Shown in pieces: positions 49,203 to 51,124 of a stretch of DNA of 51,124 nucleotides. This DNA is from Rhizobium phaseoli (GTDB lineage Bacteria; Pseudomonadota; Alphaproteobacteria; Rhizobiales; Rhizobiaceae). The DNA lies in assembly GCF_003985125.1 (NCBI RefSeq), contig NZ_ML133594.1, forward strand, positions 1 to 51,124, in the 5' to 3' direction. The translations under genes and the position numbers were made by a program. Position 1 is the first letter of the stretch, and the number at the start of each line of letters is the position of its first letter. The notes beneath the pieces were generated by a model. The model had not been told where the DNA came from and ran no database searches. It saw only the letters and a list, made by a program, of their open reading frames with translations.

Positions 49203-50237
49203 TTACATGGACTTGCCGGCTTCGACGTCCTTGCGGATCGCGTCGCGTTCGGCGTCCGGAGCAGCAACCAGGCCGTATTCGGCCAGCGGGCCGTCGGGGC
49301 CGATCATCTGGTCGGATACGAAGAAGTTGACATATTCCTTCAGGCCCGGAACGGCGCCGAGATGTGCCTTCTTGACGTAGAAGAACAGCGGGCGGGAGAC
49401 CGGGTAGGTGCCGTTGGCGATCGTTTCGGTGGACGGAACGATGCCGTTCACGCTGGCGACCTTGAGCTTGTCGGCGTTGTTTTCATAGAAGGAAAGGCCG
49501 AATACGCCGACGCCGGTCTTGTTGGCGGCGATGCGCGCCAGGGTTTCCGGATAATCGCCGTCGATGTCGACGGCAGCGCCGTCCTTGCGGACTGCGACGC
49601 AAGCCTTGCCCTGGGCAGCCTTGTCGGAGATTTCCTTGGCGATGACGTCGAGGGCGCCGGAAGCCTTGCAGCCGGCGGCGAGAACGTTCTGTTCGAAGAC
49701 TTCGCGGGTGCCGTGCTTTTCGCCCGGAATGTAGGCAGCGATATCAACAGCCGGGAGCTTCGGGTTGACTTCCGACCACTTCTTGTATGGGTTGGCGACG
49801 AGCTTGCCGTCGACGACGACCTGGGCTGCAAGAGCCTTGTAGATGTCGGCCGGAACGTAAGCGACATCGGGGTTGGACGAGTCGGTTGCGAAGACGATGC
49901 CGTCATAACCGATCTTGACTTCCTGGATGTCGGTTACGCCGGCTGCCTTGCAGGCTTCGGCTTCGTTCTTGTTGATCGGACGCGAAGCGTTGGCAATGTC
50001 GATGGTGTCTTCGCCGACGCCCTTGCAGAATTCCTTCAGACCAGCGCCCGTGCCGCCGGATTCGACGACCGGCGTCTTAAAGTTGGTGAAGGTCTCGCCG
50101 AAGGACTCGGCAACGATCTTGGCGTAAGGCAGGACGGTGGACGAACCGGCAACCTGAATCTGGTCGCGGGCGACGGCAGCGCCAGCGAAAGCAGCAGTTG
50201 CAGCGAGCGCGGCAACGGTGAGCTTGAAGGTGTTCAT
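49203..50237 (-). CDS. pstS: Periplasmic phosphate-binding protein PstS
   Basis: A 344-residue periplasmic receptor for inorganic phosphate. The signal peptide ends near AAFAGAAVARD. Phosphate contacts occur at AGSSTVLPYAKIVAESF, VESGGTGAGLKEFCKG and DIANASRPINKNEAEA. The ATG at 50237 has GGGAG seven bases upstream, while the 22 extra in-frame codons to 50303 lack a better site. A Pho box is centred about 120 bp upstream. It is the first gene of the pstSCAB-phoU-phoB string and should be the most strongly induced one in phosphate starvation. Confidence 0.97.
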   Translation of the reverse strand: MNTFKLTVAALAATAAFAGAAVARDQIQVAGSSTVLPYAKIVAESFGETFTNFKTPVVESGGTGAGLKEFCKGVGEDTIDIANASRPINKNEAEACKAAGVTDIQEVKIGYDGIVFATDSSNPDVAYVPADIYKALAAQVVVDGKLVANPYKKWSEVNPKLPAVDIAAYIPGEKHGTREVFEQNVLAAGCKASGALDVIAKEISDKAAQGKACVAVRKDGAAVDIDGDYPETLARIAANKTGVGVFGLSFYENNADKLKVASVNGIVPSTETIANGTYPVSRPLFFYVKKAHLGAVPGLKEYVNFFVSDQMIGPDGPLAEYGLVAAPDAERDAIRKDVEAGKSM

Positions 50238-50337
50238 TAAAATCTCCCGCATTGGGCTTGTGTGAGTGCGGCCTGAAGAGGCCCCCGCAGTGCCATTTTT
50301 CATCGGCGGGACTCTCTTAGCGCTGTAAGCACCGTCC

Positions 50338-50370
50338 TTTTATGTCAAATCGGTGAAACATTTGTGACAG
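50338..50370 (-). promoter_or_regulatory. Pho box upstream of pstS
   Basis: Read on the minus strand, three 11-bp units lie head to tail: CTGTCACAAAT, GTTTCACCGAT and TTGACATAAAA. The first two match the PhoB box (CTGTCAT-N4 repeat) well and the third partly. PhoB~P would bind here and activate pstS. The distance to the start codon is about 100 nt. Confidence 0.8.
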
Positions 50371-50517
50371 GCTAAGTAATTGTTATTTCATAGGAAATTT
50401 CCAGATGATCGACCGAATACGTCGATAGAGCCATAGGCCCTGACCTTCAATCTACCTTCCGTTGCAGAATCCGCACACACATCACTCATGGCGCTTAAAT
50501 CGGCTGGCGCTGAAGTC

Positions 50518-50558
50518 CCCTCTCCCCGTAGAACGGGGAGAGGGTTAGGGTGAGGGGC
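50518..50558. repeat. Palindrome (family B-like) before the DUF559 gene
   Basis: A 12-bp stem, CCCTCTCCCCGT (50518-50529) with ACGGGGAGAGGG (50533-50544), and a 3-nt loop, followed by TTAGGGTGAGGGG. This is a widely scattered rhizobial intergenic hairpin. It directly precedes the DUF559 gene, by 22 nt. The rest of 50371-50517 holds nothing I recognise. Confidence 0.7.
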
Positions 50559-50579
50559 AAATCACACGGAACGACTTCG

Positions 50580-50981
50580 ATGAGAGGCCCCAAGCCGAAA
50601 ACCACCGCTCGAGCGCGATCATTGCGCCAGTCCGACAACGACGCGGAGGGCAAACTATGGAACGAACTGCGCGACCGGCGGCTCAACGAACATAAATTCG
50701 TCCGGCAATTGCCGATCGGCCCCTATTTTGCTGATTTCGCCTCTCGTGAACTTCGGTTGGTGGTCGAAATCGACGGCAGTCAGCACGCGGATGATCGGCG
50801 GGACGCAATTCGGGATACCTTCATGATCGGCAATGGCTGGTCGGTCGTTCGCTTCTGGAATGTGGACGTACTGAGAGAACTGCCATCCGTGCTGGATACT
50901 ATTCTTGCAATCTGCGACGGACGATTGACCGAACGCGTCGAAGCGACGGATCTGCGCTTCTTTCCGGCTGCGTGCGATTAG
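50580..50981 (+). CDS. DUF559 (Vsr-like endonuclease fold) protein
   Basis: A 133-residue protein of the DUF559 family, related to very-short-patch-repair endonucleases and the PD-(D/E)XK fold. The family signature is fully present: AEGKLWNELRDRRLNEHKFVRQLPIGPYFADFASRELRLVVEIDGSQH, with the E-V-E-x-D-G metal-site strand and DRRDAIRDTFMIGNGWSVVRFWN. The start at 50580 (MRGPKPKT) is preferred to an ATG-like start ten codons upstream inside the palindrome. Such genes are scattered in many copies in rhizobial genomes. No partner toxin, methylase or defence gene is visible before the window ends. Positions 50982-51124 hold nothing I recognise. Confidence 0.87.
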   Translation: MRGPKPKTTARARSLRQSDNDAEGKLWNELRDRRLNEHKFVRQLPIGPYFADFASRELRLVVEIDGSQHADDRRDAIRDTFMIGNGWSVVRFWNVDVLRELPSVLDTILAICDGRLTERVEATDLRFFPAACD

Positions 50982-51124
50982 CGATGGCGTGCCGTGGGTG
51001 AACGACCGGGTTGATGGTCGACACTTTGGACCGGGATGATACCTGACAGTTTTCATTCTGTCGTGTGCGCTGCTTGGTGCCTCATCGGCCTGGGCGGGCG
51101 CGGCGGAGCGAAGCGACGGAAGCG

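Noticed and set aside
50580..50981. Restriction-modification or defence island at the right edge
   Set aside because: The DUF559 gene has a nuclease-like fold, but no methylase, helicase or toxin partner is visible before the window ends.

Overview
The window is a GC-rich chromosomal segment from an alphaproteobacterium of the order Hyphomicrobiales, most likely Rhizobium (R. etli / R. leguminosarum group). The evidence is the gcrA cell-cycle regulator, a long PodJ-like polarity protein, the two-domain 364-aa dCTP deaminase, a SAM-II riboswitch before metZ, the pstSCAB-phoU-phoB order, and several families of intergenic palindromes typical of rhizobia. This assignment comes from recognising families, not from a database search.

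Layout. 1-0.8 kb: cspA and an inverted pair of palindromes. 0.8-6.4 kb (minus): a fatty-acid beta-oxidation operon (acyl-CoA dehydrogenase, thiolase, small membrane protein, FadJ-type bifunctional enzyme), with a 22-bp palindromic operator in front. 6.6-15.4 kb (plus): a DNA-3-methyladenine glycosylase-like gene, a VOC protein, podJ-like, a TSUP exporter with its TIGR02186 partner, a RibD/DHFR-like reductase and an SLT lipoprotein. 15.4-18.7 kb (minus): pdeM and the ligase-associated DEXH helicase. 18.8-21.9 kb: two YitT membrane paralogues bracketing an Rrf2 regulator plus an AhpD-like protein. 22-28 kb: a TPR methyltransferase, a small membrane protein with a CAP-domain lipoprotein, a MATE exporter, pyrD with a DUF952 gene, a secreted coiled-coil protein and a LuxR-type response regulator. 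28-34.4 kb: an S24 repressor, SNase-like and TerB-like genes, a solute-binding protein, a repeat array, a chemoreceptor and a second VOC protein. 34.4-42.4 kb: a small lipoprotein, tRNA-Gly(CCC), dcd, SAM-II/metZ, apaG, a secreted orphan protein and argD-argF-hslO. 42.4-51.1 kb: gcrA, a repeat region, and the complete phosphate regulon core phoB, phoU, pstB, pstA, pstC, pstS (minus) with a Pho box, then a DUF559 gene.

The coherent systems are beta-oxidation, phosphate uptake and signalling, arginine biosynthesis, transsulfhydrylation under SAM control, and cell-cycle/polarity control (gcrA, podJ). Nothing here resembles a prophage, an integrated mobile element, a CRISPR array or a secondary-metabolite cluster. 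I do not see a clearly new multi-gene system. The most informative non-gene signals are the SAM-II riboswitch with its two alternative hairpins, the operator lying over the rrf2 -10 box, the GANTC/CtrA-like cluster before gcrA, the divergent fad operator, and five families of intergenic palindromes, one of them present as an alternating array.
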